Positions 8,929-20,094 of a stretch of DNA of 64,000 bases are shown here, piece by piece; the first letter of the stretch is position 1; every line of letters begins with the position of its first letter. Below the pieces are notes generated by a model. That model saw only the letters and a program-made list of their open reading frames with translations, searched no databases and was not told where the DNA came from. The DNA is from Isochrysis galbana. Its lineage: Eukaryota; Haptophyta; Isochrysidales; Isochrysidaceae. The stretch is from contig CM030931.1 in assembly GCA_018136815.1 (NCBI GenBank), positions 4,036,148-4,100,147 on the forward strand. Reading direction: 5' to 3'. The position numbers and the translations under genes were made by a program.

Positions 8929-9850
8929 AGGACACCAACATTGATCTGCAGCCTTGCCATCAATATGGAGGACTAGTCTTATGCAAAAGATGGAGTCGAA
9001 TCGCCCGAAAATTGCTCCCATGACCTGATCGGTAGCGATGCTGCCGACGAGCCGGCGTCGCACGTCGTTCACAACGTATGCTGCAGGAGCAGGAGATCGA
9101 GTCGCAGTTCACAACTCTCATCAAGATAATACGTGTCGGGGGCATTTATTGATGCTGAGTAATCTAAGCCTTACAAATCATATACAAGATGAACTGCTCA
9201 CAAAGCCTTTGGGCCAGAATATTTGATGGGCAAAGCGTTCCCCTTTGAGACATACAACATACGAGCGAGCGGAGACGAGCACACAACACACGCAAGCATT
9301 CAGACTGCACGTGCGCGCATTGCAGTGGACTGCCTGCGCGTCGCCCTGGCCAGCGCGCAGGCAGTCAATATGTGTCTAGTCATAACCACTCCCTGATCGG
9401 GCGCGCAGACACAGACAGCCTGCCAAAATTGCTGGCTCGCGCTCGTGCGCTGCGCCGTTGCCGCTGCAGCAGCTAGCCGCCAACACCAGCAGCCACTCGC
9501 CCGCCACTGCGGCGATCGGAACGTGCCGACCCACAAACAAAGGCAACCAGGCCTGTCTGTTCCCCTTCCCACTGCCTAGATGCTCGCCCATCTGCTCCTG
9601 AAAGGTGAAGCACCTTTCGCGGCGCGCGCATGGAGCGCCGCCCAGGTGACACAAATTGTGACCTAGCTCGCGCTGCGCGTCGAGCTGGGGGCTAGGGCCA
9701 GGATATGATGGGTGAGGGGTATGGAGACACCCTCCCATACCGCTACAGCCGCCAACGAGGTGGTCTGAGAGGCATGGGAGGGGACGGCGCGGCGCGGCGA
9801 CGGCGTGCAGCACCTCCGAAGGTGCTTCGCCTCTTAAGAGATACAACATC
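8841..9850. mobile_element. Non-autonomous DNA element with terminal inverted repeats (about 1 kb)
   Basis: The left end has ATCTCTTAAGAGGCG followed by AAGCACCTGCAAAGGTGCTT. The right end has AGCACCTCCGAAGGTGCT then CGCCTCTTAAGAGAT, i.e. the reverse complement in reverse order. Each end therefore contains two nested palindromes (CTCTTAAGAG and AGCACCT..AGGTGCT). The inside holds no transposase-like ORF, only G/C-rich sequence. Target-site duplications could not be identified with confidence. Confidence 0.6.
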
Positions 9851-9965
9851 TATCAAGTGAGTACAAATCAAGGCGGCAACAGGCAAGGAAGGCGGGGGGG
9901 CAAAACAGGCGAGGAGGCGGGGCAACAGGCGAGGAGGCGGGCTAAGCTGTGGCAAGCGCGGCGGG

Positions 9966-10085
9966 AAGTCGAGTGGGTGAGCAGTTCGTCCGAGTGGGCA
10001 GTTCGTCAAAGTGGGCAGTTCGTCAGAGTGGGCAGTTCGTCAGAGTGGGCAGTTCGTCAGAGTGGGCAGTTCGTCGGGTGGGTGG
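9966..10085 (+). repeat. 17-bp minisatellite
   Basis: The unit GAGTGGGCAGTTCGTCA is repeated about six times, with single-base variants at the left edge and a degenerate right edge (GGGTGGGTGGGGCAGTT). It lies just beyond the right end of the 1-kb inverted-repeat element. Confidence 0.9.
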
Positions 10086-11190
10086 GGCAGTTAGAAGTTG
10101 AGTGGATGAGAATTGCCCAAACTGCCCAACTCACCAGCTACTCAACTTGCCAACTGCCCATATTCTCGAGCATTTGGTTGAGATCCGCTCTGGGTCTAAA
10201 TAAAACGCAAAATAAGAGACAGCTGAAATCTGGTGGTGCCTAGGTGTTTCGTGACGGGTTTTACCAAACGTGACTCCATTGCCCACGCTGCCTCCGCCAT
10301 CATCTTAGGATCTCTGTGAAAACGTCTATGACAGTAATGAAGAAATCAGTCTGGAGATGGGAAGTACAACATGTGTGCATATCCATCCTCGGATTTCATC
10401 ACACAGATCACTCCGTGGTGGATCACGTGTGATATGTAACGGTCTCTCCCGTTGAGGCGAGACGAGTGATTTTCGGAAGGATCCACACCCGTTGGTTACG
10501 CACCACTGAGATGACGTTGCAACAAAGTAGATTCTTCATCTACAAGAACCATATCGCAAGGGACGCTCCCCGCTCCCCTATCGACGATATTCTCTGCCAC
10601 CATAGAAGCTTCCCGTTGCGACGTGCAGACAGGTGAGGTGACACTTGACGGGTCTCTTCGTCTGGTTCCATAGGACGCTTCAAAGAAGAGGAGTCCATCG
10701 CGATTCTGGTACGTGGGGAGGGCGACAGGGGAGAGGAGGGCTGTGAAGGGAGAGGGGGGCTGGTAGGCAACGCAGGGTGCGGGCGGCAGGGGGGCGGGGG
10801 GCGGGGCGGACTTCAGGGAGCCTGCTCAACTGCAGGGAACTGATCTACTGCAGGGAACTGCTCACCCTTCCTCGTCTCCTCCCTATAGACGTGTGACGAA
10901 ACTTGTTGTCTGCTTTTACGCGGTCGGTGCTCTTTGGTATGGACATACACCCATCAGATTTGCAGAGTCTACTTGGTGCTGTGTGTGAGACGTAGATCGT
11001 GATTTCAACGAGATATCGATATCGCCCCTGCCCCAAATCGAGTGAATGGAGTCAGACCACGTGTGTGTTTCAACATGTGAAGTGTCAAGTTGAGTCAAGG
11101 AACTTCCACGTGACAACGAAAGGTGTTAGCAGGGATGGGGATAATTGAACGCTTTTGGTCTGAGGGGAGTCGCCGCAAGACAGGTTGGGA
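10086..11190. other. Intergenic, no gene recognised
   Basis: Only short ORFs without domains are present. An 11-bp direct repeat CTGCAGGGAAC occurs at 10831 and 10849, and G-rich runs occupy 10735-10810. Nothing else can be supported. Confidence 0.5.
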
Positions 11191-11272
11191 GGGGAGAGGA
11201 AGGAGTAGGGGCGTGGCGACCAACTTGAGGTCCAAGGCCACGAGCGAGGCGAGTTTTTAAAAGGTCTTTTTT
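11190..11272 (+). mobile_element. LINE 3' terminus (short solo copy)
   Basis: GGGGCGTGGC, GAGCGAGGCGAG, then TTTTTAAAAGG and an oligo-T run match in order the last 75 bp of the LINE 3' end at 19920-19990 and 36000-36048. The upstream stem-loops are not clear in this copy. Confidence 0.55.
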
Positions 11273-11968
11273 CCCTCCCTCCCCTCTTCCTTGGCTCGCG
11301 TAGTTTGTAGGCTCTCCCGCCCTTCTTCGCTTCTACTGCAACGCCGATGAGCATGCCGCTCCGCTCGCGCGCCCCCTACGTGCCGCAATGTCTGCCCTTC
11401 CCGTCGTGCCGCTGGACTCCCTAGCAGCTGAGGCTCATCCCATAGCCTAAGCTGCCTCCCCGTGTGCTCCCTCCCACCCCGGGTGTGCCCTCCGTCCCCA
11501 TGCCCCTCTCGCTTCTATAAACCATGCTACATTTCATCGATCCACACGCACATAGCTCCAACCACAACCTGGCATGGGCCTCCACCCTGCCAATCCCAAC
11601 ACCGCCCGCCCTTACAACCCCTCTTTCCTATCTCCTTCGCCCTTTCCCCCCATCGGCCTTTTGTTTTCGGTTTCCGGGGTGCGGCCCGTGTCCGCTACCT
11701 CGGGGCCGGTTGTCAGGGTATGGTCAGGGTCAAGTCTGTTGACCGTCGTTCGGTCACTACCCTCTCGAGGCTTCAAAGGTGGAGCGCGGGCACTCGCGTC
11801 CCCAGCAAGGGTCATCGTCCGCCTCGTCCTTTTGCCTCTTCCCCATTGTACTCACCACCCAAACTCTCATTCGGCAAGAATCCGGGTTCCACTTGATGCG
11901 TGGTATTGGGCACGACGGCGATTTGGTATGTCATCGTTGTGATCATTCAACTACTCTTTTCTAGAGGA
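11273..11968. other. Region downstream of the hydrolase gene, no gene recognised
   Basis: C/T-rich sequence with overlapping short Pro/Ser-rich ORFs on the plus strand, which I take as composition artefacts. The hydrolase stop codon is at 11969-11971, so the 3' UTR of that gene runs leftward into this stretch. Confidence 0.5.
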
Positions 11969-13674
11969 TCAAGGAGGCAGCCGGCTGCAGAAATCTGCAA
12001 TCGCAGCGTTCACTTCTTCTGGTGCTTCATCTTGTGGGCAATGCCCTGCCTTGATGGACACCCGCTCGCAAGGATGTCCCAGCTGGCGGCACATTGCCTG
12101 CATTTTGTCCGCTACCTGGGCACAAGGTGGATCGGAGCCGCTTTGATCAATCAAGGAGAGAAGGCACTTAGAAGGTAGGCCTCAGGAAGGTAATGTCAAG
12201 CTCAAGTTTGCGGTTGCTCATCGCACCTGTGGCCTGATCCATGGATCTTGCTCCCCCCACACCAGTGCAATGGGTACATCTAGCTTGCCCAAGAGCACAT
12301 CAATGCACTGATTGTCATCCAAGGGTTTAGCACTCGTTCGCGAGACAATCCTGGAGAACACCTACGATCATTACCCACACAACGGCCATGGTCAACAACT
12401 TTCGCAGGACGCGATGGGATTCTAGCTATCTTATCGGCTTCGAGCCCATCAGCACTGTGGACACTCGCAAGTGAAGATGAAGGATCAAACATAGATGAGC
12501 CAGAATTTTGGCATGCTTGGACTTCATCTCCCCCTAGACTTGTTTATGAGTTGCCATGACCATGGGAAAGTTATGTGACGCCCGCTACAGCATTCGCACC
12601 TCTGCAGCATTTGGATGCCTAGCGGGCCATTCGATTGACGCGATCAAGTCTTCGTCCGCACGCTCTGGCTTGATTGGATACACCTGCCGCAACACCTGCT
12701 CTCCGAGAGTTATCATGGAGGAGGTGCGTGGTCACTAACAGCGGGAACATGGGTGCATGAGGGGGCTGTAGAACGCATCCGACCCTTTTTTCTGTGGCGG
12801 TTTCGAAGATGGCCAACTTTCTCTGATGAATTACTTCAGACTCGGTGACCAGAGATTGCTTGAAGCTCCTCACCTGTGCAATTCGAGCCGGTTGTTTAGT
12901 GAGAACGAAGGCGCCGCTTAGGAGGATCTTCCGCAAGGCAGCTCCTACTGTGTCCACCGTGCCGGACCATGCTGTGGAGAAGCCGGTCAATGGCGAGGGC
13001 GCTCCGCGAGCTCCCTTTCGTCGTTGCGACTGCACACGCTCCGCTGGTGTTGGCGAGAAACGCCCTGCCCCATTAAGAGATGCGATGCCTCGCACAAGGG
13101 ATGGTTCAGACGCTGCAAGTGCCAGAGCTGTCAAGCCGCCGATGCTGTTTCCTGCAACAACAGCGCGTCTCACCGATGTGCGCCCGTCGCCATCTTTCAC
13201 CAAGCCGCACGCTGCAACTTCACGGAGAAATGAGGCGCACTGTGTGACCCAGAGGTCAGAATCGTAGTCCAGCAGTGGCTTGTCACTCGCGCCGAAGCCC
13301 AATAAGTCGATGGCAAACACGCGATTCCCAGCTTGCGCAAGAGCATTGACATTCGAGCGCCAATGGAAGCTTGATGCGCCGAAGCCATGGATGAGCAGCA
13401 GAGGCGGATCGTCCTCATTCCCAGCCTCAATGTATGAGACCGTGTACTCACGCGGCAGCGCCGCCCTACCGACCGAATCAGAACGATCTCTGTTCCGCCG
13501 GAAGAGCCACGTCTTCTGGAGAGGCACGCCGTCGAGATGGACGCCCAGAGCCTCGGACCATGAGAGCTGCTCTGGCGGTCGAGCAGCCGGGCCTCTCACC
13601 GCCACATTGGGCAGCAGGGCACAGAGCGCGGCTGTAGCCGCCCAGAGCAGCACGCCCATCCGGAGCGAATCCAA
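11969..13674 (-). CDS. Alpha/beta hydrolase, four exons, probably organelle-targeted
   Basis: Exons on the minus strand: 13674-12874, 12695-12600, 12361-12227, 12115-11969, giving 392 residues. All three introns (178, 238 and 111 bp) are phase 0, begin GTG and end AG. Splicing restores the family order: oxyanion motif HGFG (96-99), nucleophile elbow GNSIGG with Ser177, a VFSRIVSR segment, the acid in WGEQDPW (Asp338) and the base in AGHCPQDE (His369). This matches plant and algal plastid alpha/beta hydrolases related to pheophytinase or chlorophyll dephytylase. The N-terminus (MDSLRMGVLLWAATAALCAL) is a good signal sequence and could be half of a bipartite plastid leader in a complex-plastid alga. 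The unspliced first frame runs into nonsense after ARIAQ, which supports the intron model. The substrate is unknown. Confidence 0.85.
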
Positions 13675-13732
13675 GGAGGGGAAGGGCGTCAGAGTTTTAT
13701 TGTTGTGTTAGTATAACCTTAGTGCTGCTGGA

Positions 13733-13864
13733 CCGTAGCCCTTCGACGGCAACGGAGCCCCTACCCCGCGATGGGGGTGTGCGCGGTTGGCGCATGGCTC
13801 GTCCGGTGTATGTGGCTAGGAATGCTAGCTAACAAGATGTCATACGACGCTATAAGTTCTAACG
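13733..13864 (+). repeat. Solo arm of the palindromic MITE found at 20.1-20.45 kb
   Basis: Nearly identical to 20095-20240: both contain GTAGCCCTTCG, then GGGGGTGTGCGCGGTTGGCG, GGCTCGTCCGGTGTATGTGG and CGACGCTATAAGTTCTAACG. An open frame starting MGVCAVGAWLVRCM is kept in both. The copy lies upstream of the LINE at 14.6-20 kb and the second copy downstream. Confidence 0.85.
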
Positions 13865-14334
13865 TGGTATCCCCGCCGAGAGGTCACCGCAATCTCCATG
13901 ACACCAGCGCGCGCATCGAAGCTCAAGGGTGCAACACATCATCGAATGGACTCGACGCATTCGATGAAAGTCTTTCCTTCGAATTTGTGGCTGCCAGCGG
14001 GCCACAAGTTCCCACAACTGGTGGGACCTGGACAATATGGTCAGTCTACACAAATTCTTCAGTGGTGGCCGATACCAGATCCGCAAGCAAGCATTCACCA
14101 GTTCAATCAATCAAGGGTCGCAAGGGTCAAGGGTGGGAAGGACACTTTACCACATCGAATCACTCCAAGCACCCCTCAGCTCTTACTTCTACGGCTGTGG
14201 GGGTCGTGCGACGAAAGCAACGGCCGTCCGCTCTGCACCACGGCGCCGGGCAGGACGATCCTCGTCGAATCCCCCCGGACGCCATCACGCGGAAAGGTCA
14301 CCTCCCGGGCCGGTATGGTCTCCACAACTCGCTC
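13865..14334. other. Intergenic, no gene recognised
   Basis: Several overlapping ORFs of 80-160 codons exist on both strands, but none shows a domain or stable composition. Nothing else is seen. Confidence 0.45.
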
Positions 14335-14575
14335 AAAAAAAAAACACACCTTCTCATATTCTTACCGCACTCGCGGCGAATAGAACCACTACCTACTACA
14401 CGTAGCACGTAGCATACTTTCTACACCCCCACTTCCCCGGCCCTTCTCCCCCCGCCATAAGGCGGCTCCCCCCGTGCACTACTAGGGGGATAGGGGTGAA
14501 GGGCTTAGATATGGTCCGGTGGCCCGCGCCCCCCCCGGTGATCATTCCCCCCCTTCCTCCTGTGTCTCCGAGTGC
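14335..14575 (-). mobile_element. LINE 3' terminus, minus orientation
   Basis: On the minus strand it reads CCCCCTAGTAGTGCACGGGGGG, then GCCGCCTTATGGCGG (a clean stem-loop), then GCGGTAAGAATATGAGAAGG and a T run. The same arrangement occurs at 46990-46755 and 63430-63190. It lies head-to-head with the plus-strand LINE whose start hairpin begins at 14574, and stops abruptly at CCGAGTG. Confidence 0.75.
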
Positions 14576-14598
14576 AACTAACTTTATAGTTGGACGCG
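14574..14598 (+). promoter_or_regulatory. Start-codon hairpin of the LINE
   Basis: CAACTA-ACTTTA-TAGTTG forms a 6-bp stem that ends 6 nt before ATG 14599. Comparable hairpins with different stem sequences sit 2-10 nt before the first ATG in the copies at 440, 4487, 47180, 49568, 57440 and 63918. Confidence 0.6.
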
Positions 14599-17500
14599 AT
14601 GGAGCGCGCCGGCGCGACTCCCCTCTCTTTCGGGCCCCCCGCCGAGGGCGGCCCCCCTGCCCCCATGGACCAGTCGCTGGCGAAGCGACCGCGCCCACCC
14701 TCAGAGGCCGAGCAGGTGCGTGCGACCCGCGTCGCACCACACGGCCCGTGGCCCTGGCCACACCACCCACAGCAGCCATGCTGGCCTCCCCCATGGGAGG
14801 CAGCAGACTGCAGGCCACAGAAGAACAGCATCATGCGGACAAGACCGACGCTCCAATGGGCATGCCTTATGGCAGCGGCCCCTCTCACCCTGGCCAGGGC
14901 CGCGCCGCCTCGGCGGCGCGGCTTAAGGCTGGGTGGCCCTCATGGGCACAACACATTGACAAACACCAACATCTCAAATGCGCATACACAACTCTGTCCA
15001 CACAGAGGGAGACTGACAGGCACGACGCCCAGACGCCACGCACGAACAACACTCCCCCCGACTCCTCACCACCCCCTACCGGCAACACTGACCTCCCCAC
15101 CGCCCGCACCTGACTTTCAGGAACCTGACTCTGAAGGCGAAGATCAACAAATGGATTCAGACGCCACCTACGAACTGTCGTTCCACCAGACGGGCGACCT
15201 TGTCCTCCACGACACGACGGTCTATGCGGCCATCGTCGAGCTTCTCCTAGAGCTTGAGGGCGTCGACCCTGAGCCTGACTTTTGGGCCCGCTCAGCCAGG
15301 GGCCCGTGGCATATCGCCGTCAACGAAGACTGCGCTCAACAATTCCAAGCCCGCTACGGACTCCAGACTACAATCCGCGTCCACCAAGTCGACGTAGCGA
15401 TTCAAATCAAGATAGAATCCATCGAGAACAAACTCAACAAAAAAGGCACCTCGAACCGCAAGGCGCTCTACGAGGCCCTCCAAGACGTAGCAGCGCACTT
15501 CGTGGTAGAAGCGGACGGGCTGGCGCAAGCCTCGAAAATCACCCTAAGCACACTCGTCAAAGCCGTCGAAAAAGAAGGCCTAACGTTCCTTAAAGGAAAC
15601 CGCGAACGCATGAAGCTGGAAGGTGAGTCGGGCACCTTTGTGTCCAAGGTGGCTCACTCCACGCGCTGGCACCTTTACGTCGCAGCAACCCAAGGGTCCT
15701 TCCTCACAAGCAACTTCCCGCGCAAACTCCTACTCAATGTCGACAACACGGTCATCCCGGTGAACTACGCCGTACGCGCGTGTAAGGCGCTGGAGATGCC
15801 CCAAGGACTCCAATCCCAACACAAACTGATGATACATGGTAGTCTCAGGGGCTGCAAAGGATGGCGCCCGGAGGTCGCGCGCAACCTCCAGCCGGCACAT
15901 CGGCGCTGCCTCTGCGACGCAGAGGCGGCCAAACGCAAGGCACGCACCGAAGCGTGGAAGCTCGCACCTCGTCCCAAGTCGGTACGCGAGGCACTCGGCA
16001 AAGACCCTCCGAAAACATGCGCGCGCTTCACGCAAGGTCTGTGCCTCCGCAACAAACGCGGAGTCCGATGCAATCTATCGCACGAAGTTCCCGGAGCATG
16101 GATCGACAATAAGTGCACGATCCGCTGCCATCTCCACCCGCACAAAAAGATCCCGGGCGTCTGCCTGAACGGCCCGGCTTGCCTCTTCCTCCACCCAGAG
16201 TACGCTCCTACCTCGGCGCGCGCCTACGCGCTGGCGGCGAGGCGCCGGATAATGCGCATGACTAAAGGAAGATCCCCCCCCCGCCCCAGGCTTACCTTCG
16301 ACTCCACCCTTGGATACCCAGGTGAGGGACCTGTCGCAATCGCGACCTACAACCTCAACGGCACTAAAGGCGGCAGATTAGCCGCAGTGCTGTCGCAAGC
16401 GCGGAAGGCGAAGATAGACATACTAGCGCTCCAAGAACTTCATGCATATGAAGATGGGACGCACCTCCGGGCGCACAGAACAGCCGCCCTGTTAGGGTGG
16501 TCGTGGTTTGCCGCCCCAGGAGAGCTGAGGGACCCTGCCGGCGGCGTCGCTGTGGCGATCAGATATGGAGCCGGCAGGATAACCGTCAGACCGGACACAA
16601 TGGAAATCATACTAGAGGGTAGATGCGTATCAATAGAAATTAACATCGATGAGATAAAATACCGCGTGATATCTATGTACCTTAGCGCGGCATCCGGCCC
16701 CCGAGAAGGACAAATAGCGAGAATACATAAAAAACTAGCCACGCTTGACGCAACCCCGACCCTGATCGGGGGCGACTTTAATTGCGTCGAAGACAATCAA
16801 AATGATACCCGGAGTACGGGAGACACGACGTACCAAAACACACACGGGGCAAAATGGAAGACAGTGGCTAAAAGCCATGGGCTCCGAGACGTACACCACA
16901 CGATGCAACTGGGCCCAAGCATGGGATACACGAGAATGTCGGCCACGATCCACACGAGAATAGACAGAATATACCACAGCATCGACTCGGACACCTTCCA
17001 GTGGCAGAAACACGGTCCGAGCCCAGATCTATTCTCGGGCAAAGCCGCGTCGGACCACCTCCCGGTCCTCGCGACCTTTGAAACTCCGAGCTACAGGTCA
17101 GGGCGCCGCTTTGACGCACCGATAGACCTAGAGATCATCCACGAGAAAGGAGCGAAGAACACAGTAGAAATACTACTACGAAACGCCATGCGAAAGATGG
17201 ACGAAGGGGAGGACCCGGAAACCGTGTGGGAAAACACGAAGAGACACATAGCCACATTCCTAAGAGAAGAGACAGGGGCTAGAGCGCAACCCTCAATACA
17301 ATCTGCTTTGGAACTGAAAGCTGCGAGGCTGAACATACAGCTAGCAAAACAAGGACCGAACGAAAAACTAACGCGGGACATAGCCCAAACCCATAAAGAG
17401 ATAGCAGAAGCCCGCAGCAGAATCCCGCTAAAGAGGCTCCCGCTCCACCGCCAGCTCCGACGCGAGGACCTACACTCCAAAGAATTCTTCGAACAACTCA

Positions 17501-18123
17501 AGACCCGAAAATGGAAGGCCAACGTCACCGAACTATTCAGAACCAGGAACTGGGACCAGCCAGTTCACTCGGAACACGAGACCGCAACCTCGGACTACGA
17601 TATCAGAAGAGAGTTCCGGAGATACTACGTATGGCTATACTCCCCCAAAGAGGCCCACAGGGTCCCAGACCTTGAGAACGCACTGACGGACCGCCCTCTA
17701 AGCGACCTGGATAAATGTCGCATAGAGGGGCGCATCGATGTCGAAGAAACGAGTCAGGCCATCAGAAGCCTTGGCTCCGGCAAGAGTGCGGGACCGGATG
17801 GACTACCGGCAGAAGTATACAAGGCGCACGACGAGCTAGCGGCACCAATATTGACTAAATTGTATAACCTAGCACTAGACAAGGGGACACTTGCGTACAC
17901 GATGCGGGAAGGAGACATAATCCTACTATATAAAAAGGGAGATGCGCGAGACCCGCGAAACTACAGACCGATCACACTACTACAAAGCGACTACAAGATC
18001 CTAGCCAAAATATTAACCAATAGGTTAAGCAAAGTAATAGGCAGGATAATATCGAAAAACCAACTGGGGTTCGTGCCGAGACGGCTCATCAGCGAGGCCA
18101 CGCACCTTCACGACGCCCTATAG
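14599..18123 (+). pseudogene. LINE ORF: zinc-finger region, endonuclease and truncated reverse transcriptase
   Basis: Read from ATG 14599 (MERAGATPLS) for 1174 residues. The first about 170 residues are Pro/Arg-rich and gag-like. A Cys/His cluster near residues 475-535 (CARFTQGLC, CNLSH, CLNGPACLFLH) resembles CCCH fingers. An AP-type endonuclease follows with all key motifs: TYNLNG, ALQELHA, GGDFNC, RIDRIYHS and SDHLPV. A linker helix leads into the reverse transcriptase: SAGPDGLPAEVYK, GDIILLYKKGD, NYRPITLL, NRLSKVIGRII and NQLGFVP. The frame stops at 18121 right after ISEATHLHDAL, before the catalytic YxDD region, which is absent downstream. The endonuclease looks intact but the element cannot reverse-transcribe by itself. 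This is a non-LTR retrotransposon, probably of an L1/Tx1-like or related endonuclease-bearing clade. Confidence 0.9.
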
Positions 18124-19636
18124 TAGGGAAGAGTGCTCGGCATATGTCGAACACCTCCCAGAGATCTTCGTACTTGAGGGCCGCGCGATCCGCAAAACAG
18201 AGTTCCTAGACTCATGGGACGCCGTGGTTGACCACGCGCGGCAAATACTAGGCAAGTCGTCGGAGCGCCCAATACCCGACCCCGGTGAGAGGACCTGCCA
18301 GGAGGGCAAAGACTCCATCCAAGAGCCGGGGGAAACAAAACGTGAAGAGATTAGAGCCTCAGAGGACAACAAATACAAATACATCAAAAGACTTAACAAC
18401 ATATGGATTCACACAGACACCGACTATCTCGGGGAGGTCTCCGACACCGGTGGCGTAGTGAACGCCGAGGAAACACAACGATACCACCCCCCGGCTATCG
18501 CAAGGAGGCCGCAGCGCGGCCCCCCGTGGCTTGAGGATGAGTAGCGCGGCGCGGCGCGCCGCGCATCCTGTTACTTCATGACAAGTTAAAAGATACCAAA
18601 GGGGGCCACTGAACGCACAGGGCACACTAACAGTATCGCTCACAAATCAAACGCACACACGGGGGGATTGCGTGGGAGACTCACACAAGCGAACAAGGAG
18701 AGAAGGGGAGAGATCACGGCTCGACCCATGCGGCCCTCTCCACCTCCTCATCCCAATATAAGTTCTAGGGTGCACACCACGCAAAACCATCCGTGATACC
18801 GGCCCGATGGGAGAACGGATACAAAGGGCCAAAATACATGGAATATCCGCTGGCCGACGAGTACGCCATACAAAAAGGAAAAATCGCACTCGACGCGATC
18901 ACGGTTTCCGACATAACGAAAGCCGCGCTCAAGGCGACAAGACTAAACAACCCGCAAACGGCCAAAATAGCTTGGGAAAAGCGCCTAGACATCTCGAAAG
19001 ACAACTGGAAACACATAGCCAGGCTATACACCCTGCCGCTGTTAAAGCACACGGACAAACACCCGCACTTCAAACACATCACCCACAGGAGGATAGGTAC
19101 CAAAAATAGATTCGCGACAAGCACAACCAACAAGTGCAGAATGTGCAACCAACATCAAGAGGACTCATGCCACCTAGCGTGGCGCCCCGCGACAAAAAAA
19201 AAATCGACACCATAGATGCGATCGCTAACTACACTCCGAAAACGAATAGGTCACATGGGCAGAAAACAAAGGATAGGCTATTCGCATACCCAGACGCGAC
19301 CACCCCCGACAGCCTGAAAACCCTTTACATCATAGCCTGGAGATACATAATAAGAGACTTCTACAGAATAGAGTTCGAATCATATGAATACCATTACATA
19401 CCGGTTTTAGAATCCACGCTCATAAGATTCACCACCCTGGTGAGGGGCCTTACTCCGTCGAAAACCTGTCGCCCGATGCGCACTCGCACGGCGGCCCAGG
19501 GTAGAAAACCTAAAATAAAAAAGCTAGCGGAGCTCAGCGCCCCGATATTTACAGAAGACAACAAAGGTAAACTAATAATGAGCGACAACCTCGGCCTGGT
19601 GGCGGAAGCGATCGGCCTCGCCGAAAGGCTCGCCTG
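18124..19636 (+). pseudogene. LINE 3' coding part, frameshifted
   Basis: After an internal deletion, coding similarity resumes in other frames: 18120-18544 (EECSAYVEHLPEIFVLEGR), 18793-19215 (AWEKRLDISKDNWKHIARLY and a CRMCNQHQEDSCH finger) and 19134-19637 (LYIIAWRYIIRDFYRIEF). The same order and motifs occur in the copy at 40193-41458 (RWEKRLPVLSGKWKQVSQLY, CRFCGIAPESSTHLASC, GILAWRYILTDFYNIQY), which confirms that this is one ORF broken by indels. The finger is the C2HC type common at the C-terminus of LINE polyproteins. Confidence 0.8.
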
Positions 19637-19990
19637 AGGTCGAGGCACACCCTCCCCTCCCCCCCCTCCTTGAGAGAACCACCCACGAAGAAGAACAACT
19701 CACGAGCATGAGGCACCCCAGCAACGGCGCAACACCTACACCACAGCAGCGAGAAACCGGTCACCCAGAGGCACAGGCACAGGAGGAAGGCGAGAACAGA
19801 CCACTGAGGGCCGATGCACCCCGCCCGACCCAGCCCCCCCCACGACCCGGGCCCCTAAGTAGAGCACGAGGGGAGTTGCCGCAAGGCGGGAAGTGTGAGG
19901 AGAGGAAGGGAGAAGGGATCTGGGCGTGGCTACAATAGACAACCCCGTAGCCGCGCGCGTGGCGAGAATATTAAAAGTTTTTTTTTTCGA
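19637..19990 (+). mobile_element. 3' UTR and terminus of the long LINE
   Basis: Contains CCCCTAAGTAGAGCACGAGGGG (stem CCCCT/AGGGG), CCGCAAGGCGG (stem CCGC/GCGG), GGGCGTGGCTACA, GCGCGTGGCGAGAATATTAAAAG and an 11-base T run. These marks recur in the same order at eight other places in the window. This is the only copy still attached to a long ORF in the same orientation, apart from 41459-41762. Confidence 0.75.
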
Positions 19991-20094
19991 GGCCGGCATC
20001 GACCATACCATCGATTGTGATGTCGCGCCCGCCACCAACGACGCCAATCTACCCGACCTAGCTGAGGCTAACGAAGCTCATCTCGACCGTAGCA

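Noticed and set aside
11462..11964. Overlapping plus-strand ORFs (61-144 codons)
   Set aside because: Pro/Ser-rich composition artefacts in pyrimidine-rich 3' flank; no domain and mutually overlapping frames.
14335..19990. LINE bounded by roughly 150-bp terminal inverted repeats
   Set aside because: The left part is the reverse complement of the 3' end, which first suggested TIRs. In the copies at 46.8 and 63.2 kb the same sequence is plainly the 3' end of a minus-strand element, so 14335-14575 is best read as an adjacent inverted 3' fragment.
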